A DNA stretch of 64,000 nt from contig JNEN01001256.1 of assembly GCA_000697355.1 (NCBI GenBank), positions 372,001 through 436,000 on the forward strand, read 5' to 3'. Below the pieces are notes generated by a model. The model was not told the DNA's origin, searched no databases, and worked only from the letters and a program-made list of their open reading frames with translations. Position numbers and translations under genes: made by a program. This document shows positions 45,972 to 59,252 of this stretch, in pieces. The stretch comes from Syncephalastrum monosporum B8922 (Eukaryota > Mucoromycota > Mucoromycetes > Mucorales > Syncephalastraceae). Position 1 is the first letter of the stretch, and every line of letters begins with the position of its first letter.

Positions 45972-47985
45972 GGTGCTGAAAAGGACAACTGGAAGAAAGA
46001 AGAAAGAAACAGGAAAAAGTAATCATGCTCGCGGACCTGAATTTCATAGGTACCGCTGTCATCCCCTCTTCAACCCTACTTCCCATCTTTTTTTTTTTTT
46101 TTGCTCCGACCTTCCCTTTCATGATAACGATAAAGTTTTATCTTGTGTCTTGGAGGGTATTTTCATACTTTCGTTGCTCACACTTCGCAACTGTCCTTTT
46201 GGTTTTCTGACGATTCAGCTCAACGCCTCGTTAATCTTGCTGGGTTCTTTCTTTTGCGTGCCGTATCTGTCTAAAAACATATCATATAATGCACTGTAAA
46301 GGTCATCCGATAAAAGCAACACAACTTAAAGGATTCACAAGACCTCTTGCATGCACTTGTCCATGTACAGTATTAACAAGCGAGGATTAGGTTTGTAGAG
46401 TTCAATTGGGATGCTGTGAAACCGTCAGGTGTGACACCCTGTTCTGAGAAAGGGACTGTACTCACTAGTTTTGCACTCACGTGTACCAGCGCGTAGGAGC
46501 GTAAGTCCATATAATCCGCATCCAACAATTCAAAGATACAGCTGTGTGCATATGTTTGTCTACAATTTTAGGACGCTGTCTTTTCTGCAAGATATTCACT
46601 ATGCATGATTCAGAAGAAAAAATGGGGGGTGGGGAGAAAAAGAGGTTGTAAAGAAAAACTACTGGACGGGACAATGAATGCAGCAGGCAAATTTATTTTG
46701 CCGTCTGATCGACGCCGTGCATTTACCGCACGCCTCATTGGCTACTGTTCCTTAGCAGCTTGTGCTCTTTTCCCACTGGCGTATGTAGCATACTTGAATA
46801 CATATATTAGATTCCTTCAGCGCTTTGATAGAGGGCACTTAGAATGGTTCGCAAAAAAGCTGCCTTTAATAATATGATCCACACAGGGAATGTTGGTGAG
46901 TTTGAGATAGTGGGACAAGAGATTTATTACATGAGCTAGCATGTTATAGGTCAAAAAAAAAAAAAAAGCAAAAGCTGCCACATGAGAGGATTTCAGGAAA
47001 CGTGCCTTACATACTCTTTACTTTTATATGTACTAGCTCCCTGTACTTTGATATGTAAAGACTAGTCTAACTGTTGTATAAAAGAAGTTTTAGTGATAAC
47101 CCTTTCTTCATCATTATAATATTTCAGTAAAATCAAACATGAGTCCTAGGCTCAATTGATAGTAGCAGAAGCAGATTAACAGTCTGCAGCAATTCCACAA
47201 TAAAGCACTTCATCTGTCACCAGCAGCACGCAAGGTCTTTCCTTGATGACCATTACTGATTTTATATACTATATATCAGCCTGTTTTTGTACTCATGAGG
47301 TGAGGACATAGTATTCAAGGTATGATACTTATCAGAAATCATACGCATTTCAGAGCAATTCTGCTGCTCTGCCGTACTACGATCCAGATGATGCCCTAAA
47401 TTAACTGCAAGCGTATCCCTCACCCGAAGTCACCAATGGCAAAAATTGGATAGGCATGATGTAGGCTGATCTTCGACACTAAAAACTCTAGCGGCACTAT
47501 AATGAAAATATCTGAAAGCAGATTTTATCCATCATTAATATTATACATGCCCTCATGCGCTTCAGTGGAAGGGAGCTCTTTTCATCCAGTACATATAGAA
47601 ATACATAGAGTCGAGTGCACGGAAACTGCATTGCAAGCGCTGAAATTTTGAGGATCGATGTATGCACTCAAGTACCGGATAGCCAATCAGCCTTGTTATC
47701 CTCGACAGCGAATTTTTTCACTTACTTATAGCCAGGCGATGCGCAAAGGTATTATGTTGTAGCGTCTATACTAGCATTGTATGCAAATAGCATCTTCCCC
47801 GCATTTTTCATTTTGTCTTGTTGATGCCCTTTTTTCTATTTCGGCCAATCTTGTTATTCAACTGCCGCCGGTCTGACACCAAATGGCATCTCGTATCACG
47901 CGAAAAATCGGATACTTCATACATAAGCTTTTTCTTTTCCCCTCTCTTGCACACACCTGTAACATATATCCAACACTTCGAATTG
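45972..47985. other. Long intergenic region, possible coding relic
   Basis: A 2-kb, mostly AT-rich spacer. It has a T14 run near 46089-46102 and an A14 run near 46953-46967. At about 47354-47460 the plus strand encodes SNSAALPYYDPDDALN, a stop, then LQAYPSPEVTNGKNWIGMM, which looks like a broken coding fragment I cannot assign. A 68-residue frame at 46674-46877 has one hydrophobic stretch but no other support. Confidence 0.4.
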
Positions 47986-50065
47986 ATGGCGTTCCGGCTA
48001 CTCGCACCAGTGCGCTCTCATGCGGTCGCTTGTCGACGGGCGTTCCACATGGCACGAATCGTTCGAGCCGAAAAACAACTCACTCCGCTGACGAGTGAGA
48101 AGCTGGGAAATATCAAGCGCGCAGAGCGGTTCAAAAAGGTCCTACATATTACGTGAATGAAGCGCAGCCTGACACCCATTCGATAGATTGACCAAGCCGA
48201 CCTCGACTACTTTCGCTCGGTCCTGACCGAGACCAATGTCCTTCATGACATTGAGACGGATCCGGCCAAGTCGAGCCTGACGCAGTATAACGTCGACTTT
48301 TTCAACCTGCACCGCGGCGCTTCGAGGTAGTCAGAAGATGCGGGGCATCCTTTTCCCGATATCTCTAACGCGCACGATCTATTCTCCACGCAGTTTGTGC
48401 TTGCTGCCGACGAAGACGGAGCAGATTTCGCAAATTCTAAAATACTGCAACGAAAAGGGCCTGGCGGTTGTGCCGCAGGGCGGCAATACGGGCGTCAGCG
48501 GCGGCCAGAACCCAGTGTTCGACGAGATTATCGTGAACATGTCGAAAATGAACCAAATCCGGTCCTTTGATGACTTGTCCGGTATCGCGGTTGTGGATGG
48601 TGGTGTCGTCTTGGAAGCTTTGGACGGATACCTCGCTGATTTTGGATATACTGTTCCCCTGGATCTGGGCGCCAAGGGCTCGTGCCAGCTCGGAGGCAAT
48701 ATCAGCACAAATGCAGGTGGTTTGCGCTTGATGCGTTTTGGCAACTTGCATGGTAGCGTGCTTGGCCTGGAAGTGGTATGTCACAAGGAAACCGTTCCCT
48801 GCAGAGCGACTCATTTTGCGCTAGGTCTTACCAGATGGTACCATCATCGACAACCTCTCGACCTTGCGCAAAGACAACACTGGCTACGATTTAAAGCAAA
48901 TCTTTATTGGTGCTGAGGGTACCCTTGGTCTTGTCACAGGTGTATCTTTATTGACGCCGCGCCGCCCCACGGTACGTTATTGCAGTCCATTACTAGCTAT
49001 ACTAACCAGGATATGTTTAGTCCGTCAATGTGGGTCTCGTTGCGCTCGAGTCTTTTGAGGATGTGCAAAAGGCATTTATAATGGCCAAGGAGGATCTGTC
49101 TGAAATTCTGTCTGGTAACTGCGAATGGATTATTGTATGACCGAGTTGTCTTAACCACAGACGCGTAGCTTTTGAATTCTGGGACCATGACTCTGTGGGT
49201 GTTGTGCGGGAAAAAATGATGCCTGATGTCGCTTTCCCTATTGAATCCAAAACGAAATTCTATGCTCTCTTTGAGACCCAAGGCAGTCGTCTGGATCATG
49301 ACCAAGAGGTAATGTCGCGTTTCGTGGAGCTTATGACGCATGGCTGACAAAATGAACAGAAATTGGATGGCTACTTATCACGCTTGATGGAAGCTGGTGT
49401 TGCTGCGGACGGCGTTATTGCGCAAGATGCCAAGCAGGTACAGACAGAGAGCTAGTATTCGATGAATAAGTGCTCATATATCCGACAAGATGAACTCGCT
49501 TTGGTCGTGGCGCGAAAAGATCCCTGAGGCCATTACGCGGTCAGGTACCGCGATGACCTATGACGTGGCGATGGAGGTGCCCTTGTTATACAAGATGGTG
49601 GAGGATTGCAAGAAGCACTATGGTGACCGGGGACTCTTGGATACTGTGTATACCAATGTGCTTGGCTTCGGTCACGTTGGTGATGGTGTAAGTCGTAACC
49701 AGGAGCGATGTGGATATCAAACTAATGGATGTGATTCATTATACTTTATAGAACTTGCACATTATGGCGAACATTCAAGGTTTCGATTACAAGACCCAAA
49801 AGGATATGGATGAGTTTGTGTACAGCTGGGCCAGTAAGTCAGCATTTAAAATTATTTGGACGGTCACTCATCGCATCTCTTTGTAGTCAAACACAAAGGA
49901 TCGATTACGGCGGAGCATGGCGTAGGTATTGCCAAGGTAGCATACATGCAGCGTATCAAGAGCGAGCCTCAGCTGCGTTTGATGCGGATGATCAAAGACA
50001 CACTGGATCCCAATGGCATCATGAATCCATACAAGGTCGTGCCTGAACTGCCTGGAAAGCAGTAA
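47986..50065 (+). CDS. FAD-linked D-2-hydroxyglutarate / D-lactate dehydrogenase (DLD2/D2HGDH-like), mitochondrial
   Basis: About nine exons give roughly 530 aa. The N-terminus [27 protein letters not shown] is basic and amphipathic, fitting a mitochondrial presequence. The FAD_binding_4 domain shows [14 protein letters not shown] (pyrophosphate loop), [19 protein letters not shown] and [16 protein letters not shown]. The FAD-oxidase C-terminal domain has [11 protein letters not shown] and SITAEHGVG, the metal/substrate-binding motifs. Such enzymes oxidise D-2-hydroxyglutarate (or D-lactate) and pass electrons to acceptors in the mitochondrion; yeast Dld2/Dld3 and human D2HGDH are relatives. 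The choice between the two activities is open. Convergent with uL23m, 119 bp between stops. Confidence 0.93.
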
Positions 50066-50184
50066 TAAAGACAAATACACAGATAAATACGAATGCCGAT
50101 GGGTTGATGATGGGTGATGGAACCAAAAAAGATGCACTGTATGTACTGTATAATATAAAACGAAACGAAATATGGCAACATTCT

Positions 50185-50741
50185 CTATTTCTTCTTCTTC
50201 TGTTGACCGGACTCTGCTTGCATGCGTTCCTGCAGCTGCTCGTTGACCCGCTTGAGTTCTGCCCGCTCGTCCTCGGGAGCACGAATACGCCAGCCGGTCA
50301 TCTTGCGGCGCGCGTTCTTCGTGCCCAGCTCGTTCTGCTGCAGCTCCAGCTGGCACCATTCTGGCTCGGCCGGCCATTCAAAGGGCTCGTCGACGGTGAC
50401 GATCGCTTTCTTATAGGCTGAACGTTTCTTCTCTCTGCCGGAACCCGCGCGGTTTCGGTAGCTGGCGAGATAGTTCATCGTGCGCACCTCCTGAACGTTG
50501 ACGCCGTAAATGTTGGTGAGGTAGGAGTGAATGTCAAACTTGTTGCATTTAGGAGGGACTCGGAAAGCGACCTGGTTGGGCTGAAGATTGGGCGACCGAA
50601 TCATGCGAAAAATAATGTTGGGCAGGTAGACCTTATCTGTTATAGTAGTAGCAATAGTAGTATATGGTATAAGCATAAGCAAGTGGCATAATATAAAAGG
50701 TAAGCATGCATACTCAGGCCTTGCCGGAAGGGTGTTGACAT
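50185..50741 (-). CDS. Mitochondrial large ribosomal subunit protein uL23m
   Basis: Two exons split by an intron at 50637-50713. Exon 1 encodes MSTPFRQGL, continuing NKVYLPNIIFRMIRSPN, NQVAFRVPPKCNKFDIHSYL and IYGVNVQEVRTMNYL, the L23/L25 fold core. A basic Lys-rich C-terminal extension ends in QQKKKK. The family is the mitochondrial form of uL23 (yeast Mrp20), located near the peptide exit of the mitoribosome. Total length about 158 aa, fitting fungal members. Confidence 0.9.
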
Positions 50742-52132
50742 GGCAGAATGGGAATAATGTATGTATGTGGACAGCCTATGCCCCGCCAAACCCCCCTTCC
50801 CTCATTCTTTCTTTGAATTCGGTGGCTTGCACCTGTCTCGAAATTACCATATATGGATTCTATGCTCACCCGCAATCGAAAAAATCGCACGCTGAGTCAA
50901 CGTCGATGGATTCCACCCAAGAAAACTGGCGCATACATGGATAGCCAAGGCATATGTAGCGGCCTAATGAGGTCTCAGTAATTTACACTTTCTGGACAGC
51001 TACTCTGGAACAGCATGTTCCGAAGCGGCTTTCTGACTGCCTCCAACTAAAGAACACGAAGGAGAGTGAGTGTGGTGCCCGACTTAGTCGGGTCGCTTTC
51101 AAGGCTAATTCTTGACGGTTTGCACACATGTAGTACTCTCTCATAGATGCAGTTGGAATGAATAAGACCTAAAATTCTAATCACTTACGTATTTACCATA
51201 ATTTGTATACTTGCCTTCACGCAGAGTAAACAGATGATGGACGTGATACTGCCGGAGGAGAGACTAATGAGTTCTCCGATTTGTATGCACAAAGAAGTAG
51301 ATACGTTGAAGGAGTCAAACGATCGATTTGTGTATTCAGATAAAATGGAGAACGTTGGATAGCCAAGCGTCTAGCAGCCCGTCTAGACAGTGAAGGGTTG
51401 CATTAAGCTCCTGTTCAGAGAGTGTACACAAACGACTCTTCGAGCCTCATTCGTGTCTCACGGCGATCCCAACACAGCACTGTGATATTCACGTACATCG
51501 CACTGTCCAACAGTCCCATTTTGAGAGCAGTTTTGCTGCTGTGTGGTTTTATGATACGAGTCAACGTATACGGGCTGCTTGGGAAGCGGCATTCTTAGAT
51601 GAACGTGGCTATGCGAGTGCGAAGGTAACATAAACCTGTCTGCTAAACCCAATCTTTGATAGTATTTAATAGAACGGACAGCAAGCCTCTTCTGCGTAGG
51701 TCGCAGAATGGATACTACCCGTGTTAACCTTATCTACCGCTACGCAAAAATTAACCTAGGATATCTTGCTTGCGGAGGAGAAGAAGGATCAAAACGGTAC
51801 CAGTGCTGGTCTAAAGATATACGATATTCTGAGGTCTGAGTACACCGCCAGCGATCATCTCAAGAGGGTTTCGATGCAGTAGACTGGCCTTAACGCTATC
51901 CCTGATAAACACTCTAACACTCTTGTTTTGTGCACGCTCACAGCGGTGACGTGGGGTCAAGGGGCTCACGTCCTCCCGAAGAAGGCTCCTCCCGAAGAGG
52001 GCAATGGGCCGTTTCCCCACCATATGGGTCCCTTATACTGCTTGCCTGTGTTTTCCGAGAATAGCCTCGAGCTCAAGTAGCAAAACACGGATGAAAAGTT
52101 TATAATATTCTCCTGTGACGTGAAAGAAAGGA
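50742..52132. other. Intergenic region with broken coding fragments
   Basis: Two segments on the plus strand look like former exons. About 51496-51626 encodes FAAVWFYDTSQRIRAAWEAA and ends at a GTAACA donor. About 51762-52079 encodes LLAEEKKDQNGTSAGLKIYD, a stop, then more open sequence (HVLPKKAPPEEGNGPFPHHM) to a stop near 52079. I cannot assign them to a family. Confidence 0.35.
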
Positions 52133-54620
52133 CTATGGAGTGTGCGCGACCTTGAAAATCCATACGTGCTCGCCCTGGTCGGCCACGGCACGCGGCACCT
52201 CGACAGCCAAACGGCCATTACTAAAGCGCGTCCATGGAAGAATCTGAGAGGCGCCCAGTAAACGCACGGTTGTGTCAGGCCCAAAGAAGTTGTACACCGG
52301 CGTCTTGACGACGAGGCGTGGGCCTGGCCGCTCGAGGCTGATGATGTAGAAGTCACCACCGTCCTTTTTTCTCGTAAATAATAACGGCTGGCTTGGTTCT
52401 GCCTTATCCTGAAATCCTGCCCAGTAAGGCTCTGTACCAAATAAAGCCTCACCGTTCACGTGCAGCCATGCGCCCATGCCGCGCACCCGCTCTGCCATCA
52501 CGGCCGGGATGCGACCCGACGCCTCCGGTCCGACGTTCAGCAGAAAGTTGCCGCCACGTGCCACCACACTCACAAGCTCGTGTAGAAGATCCTTGACGCT
52601 GGTGTACATTTCGGGCGACGTTGCGCGGTTATATCTGTTACAAATGCTGGTATGAGTGTCTGTCCAGAGGAAGAAATCGAAAAAAGAAACTCACCCAAAT
52701 GAATATGGATCCACACCGCGCGTCGATTCCCACATTCTGCAGTTGCGCTCAGTCCCATTCGTCTTACCGTGTTTTCTCATCTCCTTACCTTGCAGGCGAC
52801 ACACCGACGGACCGATACTCTATCGTAGAGAAATCCGAGATACCGTTACCACATCGGTCATTCACAACTACTGGCTTGTGCCCGTTGAAAAACTCCTTCT
52901 GCCAGGTGCCGGCGTCATTGATGCCTCCAATGTCGCACCAGAAAATGTCGGGGTCATAGTTGCGGATCAGTTCGAGCGCCTGTGGCGTTTGGACGTCATC
53001 CACAAAGCTGTGGATTGCCTGCGTATCTACGCCATGGTATGCCACCTGCTGGTGCGAGTACGCATTCCGTGGAGGACCATGCCATCCTAGGCTGTCATCG
53101 CGATAAAGTGGATGGTACCATTCCGGCATCGAGACTATGTAGCAAGCAGAGTATGAATAAATAATACAATTAGAGCTTTAAACTGTATTTCTTGCCATAC
53201 AATATAAGCCCCGCTTCAGTTCAGGATACTGCTGCTCTGCCGTTGTCATGAGTTCCTCCACAAAGTCCCGTCCTTTGAAGTGGACGGTAGAGCGCTCGTT
53301 CACTTTAGTGTCAAATAAGGCAACACCGTCGTGATGTTTGGTAGTGAGAACGAAATAGCGCGCCTGAGCATCGCGTACAAGATCGAGCCAAGCGGACGGA
53401 TCAAACTCGGACGGATCCCAATGATCGATAAACTGATCATACTCAAACTCGTCACCAAAAAGGCGGCGGCTATAGTGCCATGTCGGGCTGCCTTGCTGAT
53501 TCTGGTTCCACCACCACCATTCTGCATACCTTTAATTATACGATAAGTATAAAAAGCGGAAGATACACAAATAGATGAATTACTGGTTAGGAGGAGCCCA
53601 GCTGGGCACAGAGTAGACACCCCAGTGAAAAAAGATACCAAATTTGCTCTCGCGATACCATGCAGGACTGTAATGGTCATTAATGTGCTGCGTTCTGCTT
53701 ACCGATACATCCAGCGTGTGCTCGGCACAAGATGTTGTTGTGGCGGCATGGATAGTGACAGCGACATTGGTTGACTCCTTGAGCAAAGAGTGGTATTCCA
53801 CCTCAACCACCGCCACTTCACCCGGCGCAAGCCAGGTACGCGTGCCTGCCTTTTTGGTTTCGATCAGCCGACCTGCGGCGAGGACTACGACATCATCAAG
53901 CCAGGTTGTGCCCGTGTTGTGGAGGCGTACGGCCAAAATTGAATTTCCACGGGGACGCGCCGAAACAATCTGCAGTGATTGGTCAGGATGAGAAGGCGCC
54001 AGTAAACCTGTAACGCCAAAAATATGGAGGATCGGACGGAAACTGCCGAGCCAATTGGTGTAGGGCAAACTGAGATGGGAAACAGTCCGCTGCGGGTCGA
54101 CGTGGACAGGCAGGGCGATCAGGTTGGCGCGTGCCCCTGTGCTGGCCTCGCACACCACATTGTCGTGCCAGAGCTGGTGGGGGTGATCGACTTGCCAGTC
54201 CGGCACCTCGAGGGTCGTGACGTCCTGGTCGCCGTCGTCGTACGACACGACCACATGAGTCTGCAGTGGTCCGTGGGAGACGCTCACGAGCAGATACAAT
54301 CCACCGAGCTGCTTATGCTCCAACGATAAGACCTGACCTTGGCTGAGAGCATTGTCTTTACCGTCCTTATTGGGAACATGAAAAGGGATTGTCCCAACGG
54401 TAATACGGTTGGACGCGTCTTTTGGGCACGTCAAGCCCGATTTCAAACCGTCAAAGTCGCTGCCTTCACCGAGCCCGTGGTTGTTGACAATACGGCTTAT
54501 GTCATACTGATAAAAAGCATTGCTTTTAATGGTGGATGGGTGAAAAGGCTGTTGTTGCTGAGTGATGGCGCTCACGTACGCGAGCAACCAGAGAAAAATA
54601 AAAGAAAGGGCAGTGGTCAT
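52133..54620 (-). CDS. Secreted alpha-L-fucosidase (GH29)
   Basis: About five exons, roughly 750 aa. A signal peptide (MTTALSFIFLWLLAYVSA) is followed by an N-terminal beta-rich module of about 300 residues, then the GH29 catalytic domain. This starts at WYRESKFGIFFHWGVYSVPSW, with FVLTTKHHDGVALF and ELIRNYDPDIFWCDIGG; the Asp in FWCD sits at the catalytic nucleophile position. LVSVVARGGNFLLNVGPEASG closes the barrel. The C-terminal domain is beta-sandwich-like, ending WIFKVAHTP. GH29 enzymes remove terminal fucose by a retaining mechanism. Mucoralean walls contain fucose-bearing polymers, so wall remodelling or nutrient release is plausible (inference). The N-terminal extension is longer than in bacterial or animal enzymes. 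Confidence 0.92.
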
Positions 54621-54772
54621 GCCGATGGCAAATTCTTGCTACAGTTGCTTTTTTATATATCGGATTTAGACACAAATTGGGATTTCTCACGTAGCCAGAT
54701 ATAGCATAGCATTAAAAAGAGATGCTTTAGATTTTTATGTAGATACTGAATGAATAGGTGAAAAACGTAGTT

Positions 54773-57700
54773 TTATATATCTTTTCGACGGCCATCTGGG
54801 GTCTCTACTTGTATGGAAGGTACATCGTCTGATATTCTATCTTTTTTCCGGTGCAACTCGCGCATGCAGTCTTGCTTGACGTCCTGAAAAGCATTGAGAT
54901 AAGTCACGAGCATGTGGTCCTCAAGGCAGGTCTTGGAGATCAAGACTTCCTCCGAGAGCATCGGTGAGCCCTTGTGAAGCGAGAACGAACCAGGCGCAAC
55001 GTCTGGTATCGGCAGTTCTTCATCCACAGCGCCAGGTAAAAATGGCTCGGATGTGCTGCCTGGTATGTTCAGCGTACTCGCACTTGGTTTCGCTCGCTTT
55101 GCTTTACTCAAGGTGGATGCCGCACGCGGTCGCCCTGTGGTCGTGCTACTCCGACTTTCCGTCGTGCTTTCTGTGCGGCGACGGAACTGAAAGACCTGTC
55201 CAGGAACATAGAGCAGTGGATAGCGTGGCTCGCCGGGCTGGATGATCTCTTGCCGTCGGGCTTGGATGATGCGAAAGCATGCTTTGCGTGCCTTGGCGTC
55301 GGCGTTGACCTTGCTTGTGCCGCCCAAGCCGTCGACGGCAATCATGGCATCCATAATCAGCTCCTTGGCACACGTTGCCGTGCCGTAGGACAGGCGGCCG
55401 ACGAGGTCGTCTTGGCACACAAAGCTATCGATGTACTCCTTGTATTTTTCGGATAGATCCAATGAAACGGAGGCGACAGGCGCATAGCTGTAGCAATGGA
55501 CCTCGAAATCAGGGTTACCCGAGATTTGACGCAGCTCGTCGATATGGTCGGCAATCATCATGGTGAGCACTGCGGCCGTACCAGCGCCCAAAGAGTGCCC
55601 GGTGATGATAAAGGAGGAAATGGGCCGCGTCTTGGACTGACTTTCCTCTGCGATGAAGTGGAATATCTGCGAGACAATGCGTGTAAAGAACCATTGCGCG
55701 GAGGCGAGCATGCCAGCGTGGACCATGCCGCCCTTCCACGGTCGATACTCGCAGACAAGGTCTGTGATGCAGTCATACAAACTCTATATGTTTTAAAACG
55801 AGATGAGTTTAAGAACGAAGAGCTCAAAGGTAAGGAGTACGTTACCCAAGTTCCGCGGATACCGAGCACAATTGCCTCATAACCACGGTCGATAGCAACA
55901 AAGTAGCTTGGTTGGAATACAGCCCCCTTTCGTAAGCCATATTCATATCCGAGTAGATCTTCGGGGGGTATCTTGAGGTAGCGCACGATGGCTTCCTTAT
56001 TTGACCGCGTCTTCATTACATCTAACATTGAAGACTTAGATCTTGGTACGACTGCACAATTAAATATTATACCTTTAAGGTACTTGGCATAGTCACCGAG
56101 ATATGACAGTCCACGCCATCCCTATTCAGAGTATTATGAGCAGACGTTGACATGCGAATACAAGAAGCATACGTAGGCGATAATGGCGTGTCCCAAAAAG
56201 TAATGCGCTTTGTCCAGGAACTGAAGGTCGGTCACACGCTCGGCAGGGGGCGGCCTACCCGTACGTATTCGTGTCAGGAACAAGTGACCGTGTGCTGATA
56301 TTCATACCTCGGTGCTTCTGTATAAAATGTTTGGAGGAGGGAAATGGTCGACAAAAGCTGAAGACTGGTGATTCTGAAACCTTGGCCCTAATGCCTAGCA
56401 TGAGCTGACAGCACAGTAGAAAATATGCCAAAAGATCTTTCTTACAAAAGCGTGGATCACATTCACGACGGCCCGAAGCAAGATACGCGTTTGTGGACTG
56501 ACGACGAGGCCGATCATGCGATCGAGACTAGGATGAGACAGTGCAACCTCCTCAAACGTGTCATTGATCCAACGGAAAGCAAAGTTCTTGTCCCCGAAAT
56601 TGTGACTCCGTATACTGGATACCGAATTCCTGCGTTTGGCGCGTCGCGTCTCATCATCCTGTCGCGAAAACCCGAAGCCGACATGGCCATCCGCTTCGGG
56701 ACTGATGCGGCGGGGGCTCTCGGTGCGTCTCGCTAATTTGTTTCGTACTTGCTCCGCAAATATGAGATCGACCGAAGTTTGACTGCAGACCAGATCGTGT
56801 GAATCGCTCGTGTCAGGCTCGCTAGGTTTTTCGGATTTAAGCTTGTCGAGGTTGTCAACGAAGACAAGGCTTGGCTCCACTGCATCATGGAAGTCTTCAT
56901 GCGGTCGATCGTGGCCGGGAGCATGCTGTGCCTGCTTTTCGTCGTTGTGCTCAGTGTCCTTGTCCTTGTCGTCGTCGCTGCTACTGGTGCTGCTGCTGTA
57001 ATAGCTGCTGCTGTGTCGGCCGCTTGCGTCGTCCGGTCGAGAGCGTGATTTTCGTCTGCGACGGCGCGGTTTGCTGGAGGAGGATGCAGTGTTTGCGGTA
57101 GTGGTGGAGCCCATGCTATCGCGGCTCCTCGTGCTATAGACGGAAGAGGCGAGCGTGGAGCGGTCGAATTGGCTGCTCACGACGCTGAGGGAATCAAAGT
57201 CATGCAGTCTTGACGGAGAGAGTACGTCGTGGATGTAGGTATCGGGCGGGTTCTGATATGTATAACGGATGCGTATCTGGATAGATCCGATGAGGGGCGT
57301 CATGGATTGCTTGCGATGGCTGGGGTGCTGATGGTGGTATTGCGGCTGTTCTTGTGTGCGGAATCGGGGTATATGGGTTTTGAGGAAATTGTGAGGCAGT
57401 TGGATATGAGCAGGGAGGTAGCGTCGGGAATGATATTCGTACATCGGAAGGAACCTGCATTATTCATATCATAAATTGGATCTTTCATGATCATCGTCAC
57501 CCAATAAGTGCACATCGAATGAACCTACGTCAGATATACATCTTCATGCCCCTCTATCAGGTTGATTCGGAGCTTGGCCTTGCCGATGTGTCGTGTTTTC
57601 TGGTTCCAGCTTTTGCGCTTGTCAAACAGGTCAAACTAGTAGGTTGATCGTAATTTTTTTTTTTTGGTTCATGCATGAGTGACCCATTATTTTCCTGGCT

Positions 57701-58188
57701 TTTTGTTGGGGTAAGGGGCGCAAGAGGGGAGGGGAGTCGAGGTACCTCAATGGTGTCGAACAGCTGGTTGTGATAAGAAATGGTAAACATGAAGCCCTCG
57801 TTCCAGTTGCCGTGCTTGTGTTTAGAGCGAGACGAAAAGTAGCGTTGTGGTCCCATTCGGAGACGCATAACAGGTCGCTTGACTTTGACATCGCTTCGGA
57901 CATTGAGCAAATCAATCTAGACAACAGAGGGTAAGCTTGGCGAAGTAGGATAGAGTGTGGAAGGGGAAATACGTACTTGTAGTTTGCCAGGTGGAAGGGT
58001 GTTGACCTGCAGTGCTTCTCGCCGAGTCCATTCTGCCCTGAGATCTCTCAGGTCCGGTAACGAGAGCCGACGAGAGGGGACAGTTGTCTTTGGCGCAGGC
58101 GTATGGGCAGTAGGCGCAATAAGGTCGACCTGGTGCTGAGGAAGGCGAATGGCGGTGGAGGAGCGCGAAGGGGCCATCGAGGTCAGCA
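54773..58188 (-). CDS. C2 domain plus class 3 lipase (diacylglycerol-lipase-like)
   Basis: About nine exons, roughly 970 aa. After MLTSMAPSRSS and a disordered start comes a C2 domain (LQIDLLNVRSDVKVKRPVMRL to KARLRINLIEGHEDVYL). A long Ser/Arg/Asp-rich linker follows, with RRRRRKSRSRPDD and poly-Ser. The lipase part has GWRGLSYLGDYAKYLK, FVAIDRGYEAIVLGIRGTW (oxyanion region), the nucleophile elbow FIITGHSLGAGTAAVL with catalytic Ser, and SFVCQDDLVGRLS with the likely catalytic Asp. These match DAGL-type Lipase_3 proteins. Joining VNVIHAF to LMLGIRAKV needs a 42-bp intron (56438-56397). A C-terminal basic tail ends GRRKDI. It probably hydrolyses diacylglycerol or related lipids at membranes; the animal DAGL transmembrane bundle is not seen. 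The start could lie slightly upstream. Confidence 0.82.
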
Positions 58189-58424
58189 TGTCATCCGAAA
58201 AAGCAACCAAGGAATAGACAAGAACTCATGGGCCTCGCCCACGTTCTGTGGTCCTCCAAATGCGGACATTGTCACGTGCAAAATAAGAGACGCTCTTATA
58301 ACATATTTAAGTGCAATCTTACAGCAGGTACATGCTTATAAGAAAGATAGAGATAGAGGACGAGAGAGAAAGAGAAGGAGAGAGATACATATATGAATAA
58401 TCTACTATTCTATGCTAGATATAT

Positions 58425-59221
58425 TTACAGACGCTCAACGTTGCCAAGGTCCTTGCAGGCCTGCTGGACACGGGCGATCATGGTCTTCTCGGACTCGCGG
58501 ATGAAGACACGGGGGTCGTAGAATTTCTTGTTGGGCTTGCCCTCGCCCTCGGGGTTACCAACCTGGGTCTGCAGGTAGTCCTTCTTGGCCTCGTAGTAGT
58601 TGCGGAGACCAATCCAGTAAGCCCACTGGGTGTCAGTGTCGACGTTCATCTTGATGACACCGTTTTGGACGGCGGTGGAGATCTCCTGCTCAGTCGAGCC
58701 AGAGCCACCGTGGAAGACAAAGAAGACGGGCAGAGGGTTCTCGGACTTGAGCTGCTCGTGGACGTAGGCCTGGTGCTTGGCGAGCAACTCGGGGTGCAGG
58801 CGGACGTTGCCAGGGGCATACACACCGTGGACGTTGCCGAAGGCAGCGGCAATCGAAAACAGGTCAGTGATTTCGGAGAAGGCCTTGTAGATCTCCCAGA
58901 TATCCTCAGGCTGCGTGTACAGCGAGGCGTTGTCAACGTCCTCGTTGTTCACACCATCCTCCTCACCACCGGTGATACCGATCTCCATCTCCAGAGCACA
59001 ACCCATGGGTGCCATGCGCTTGAGGTACTTGAGGCAGATCTCAATGTTCTCCTCCTTCGACTCCTCAGACAGATCCAGCATGTGCGACGAGAAGAGGGGC
59101 TCGCCGTTGGCAGCGAAGTAAGCCTCATCAGCGGCGATCATGCCTAGTCAAACAAACACGTCATGTGAGCTTCGATGAGAAAGCCCAGCAAACTTCGTTT
59201 TTCTTACCATCGAACCAGGGC

Positions 59222-59252
<31 letters not shown>

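Noticed and set aside
46674..46877. Small 68-residue frame with a hydrophobic stretch
   Set aside because: No homology recognised, no promoter or splice evidence, and only one weak membrane-like segment.
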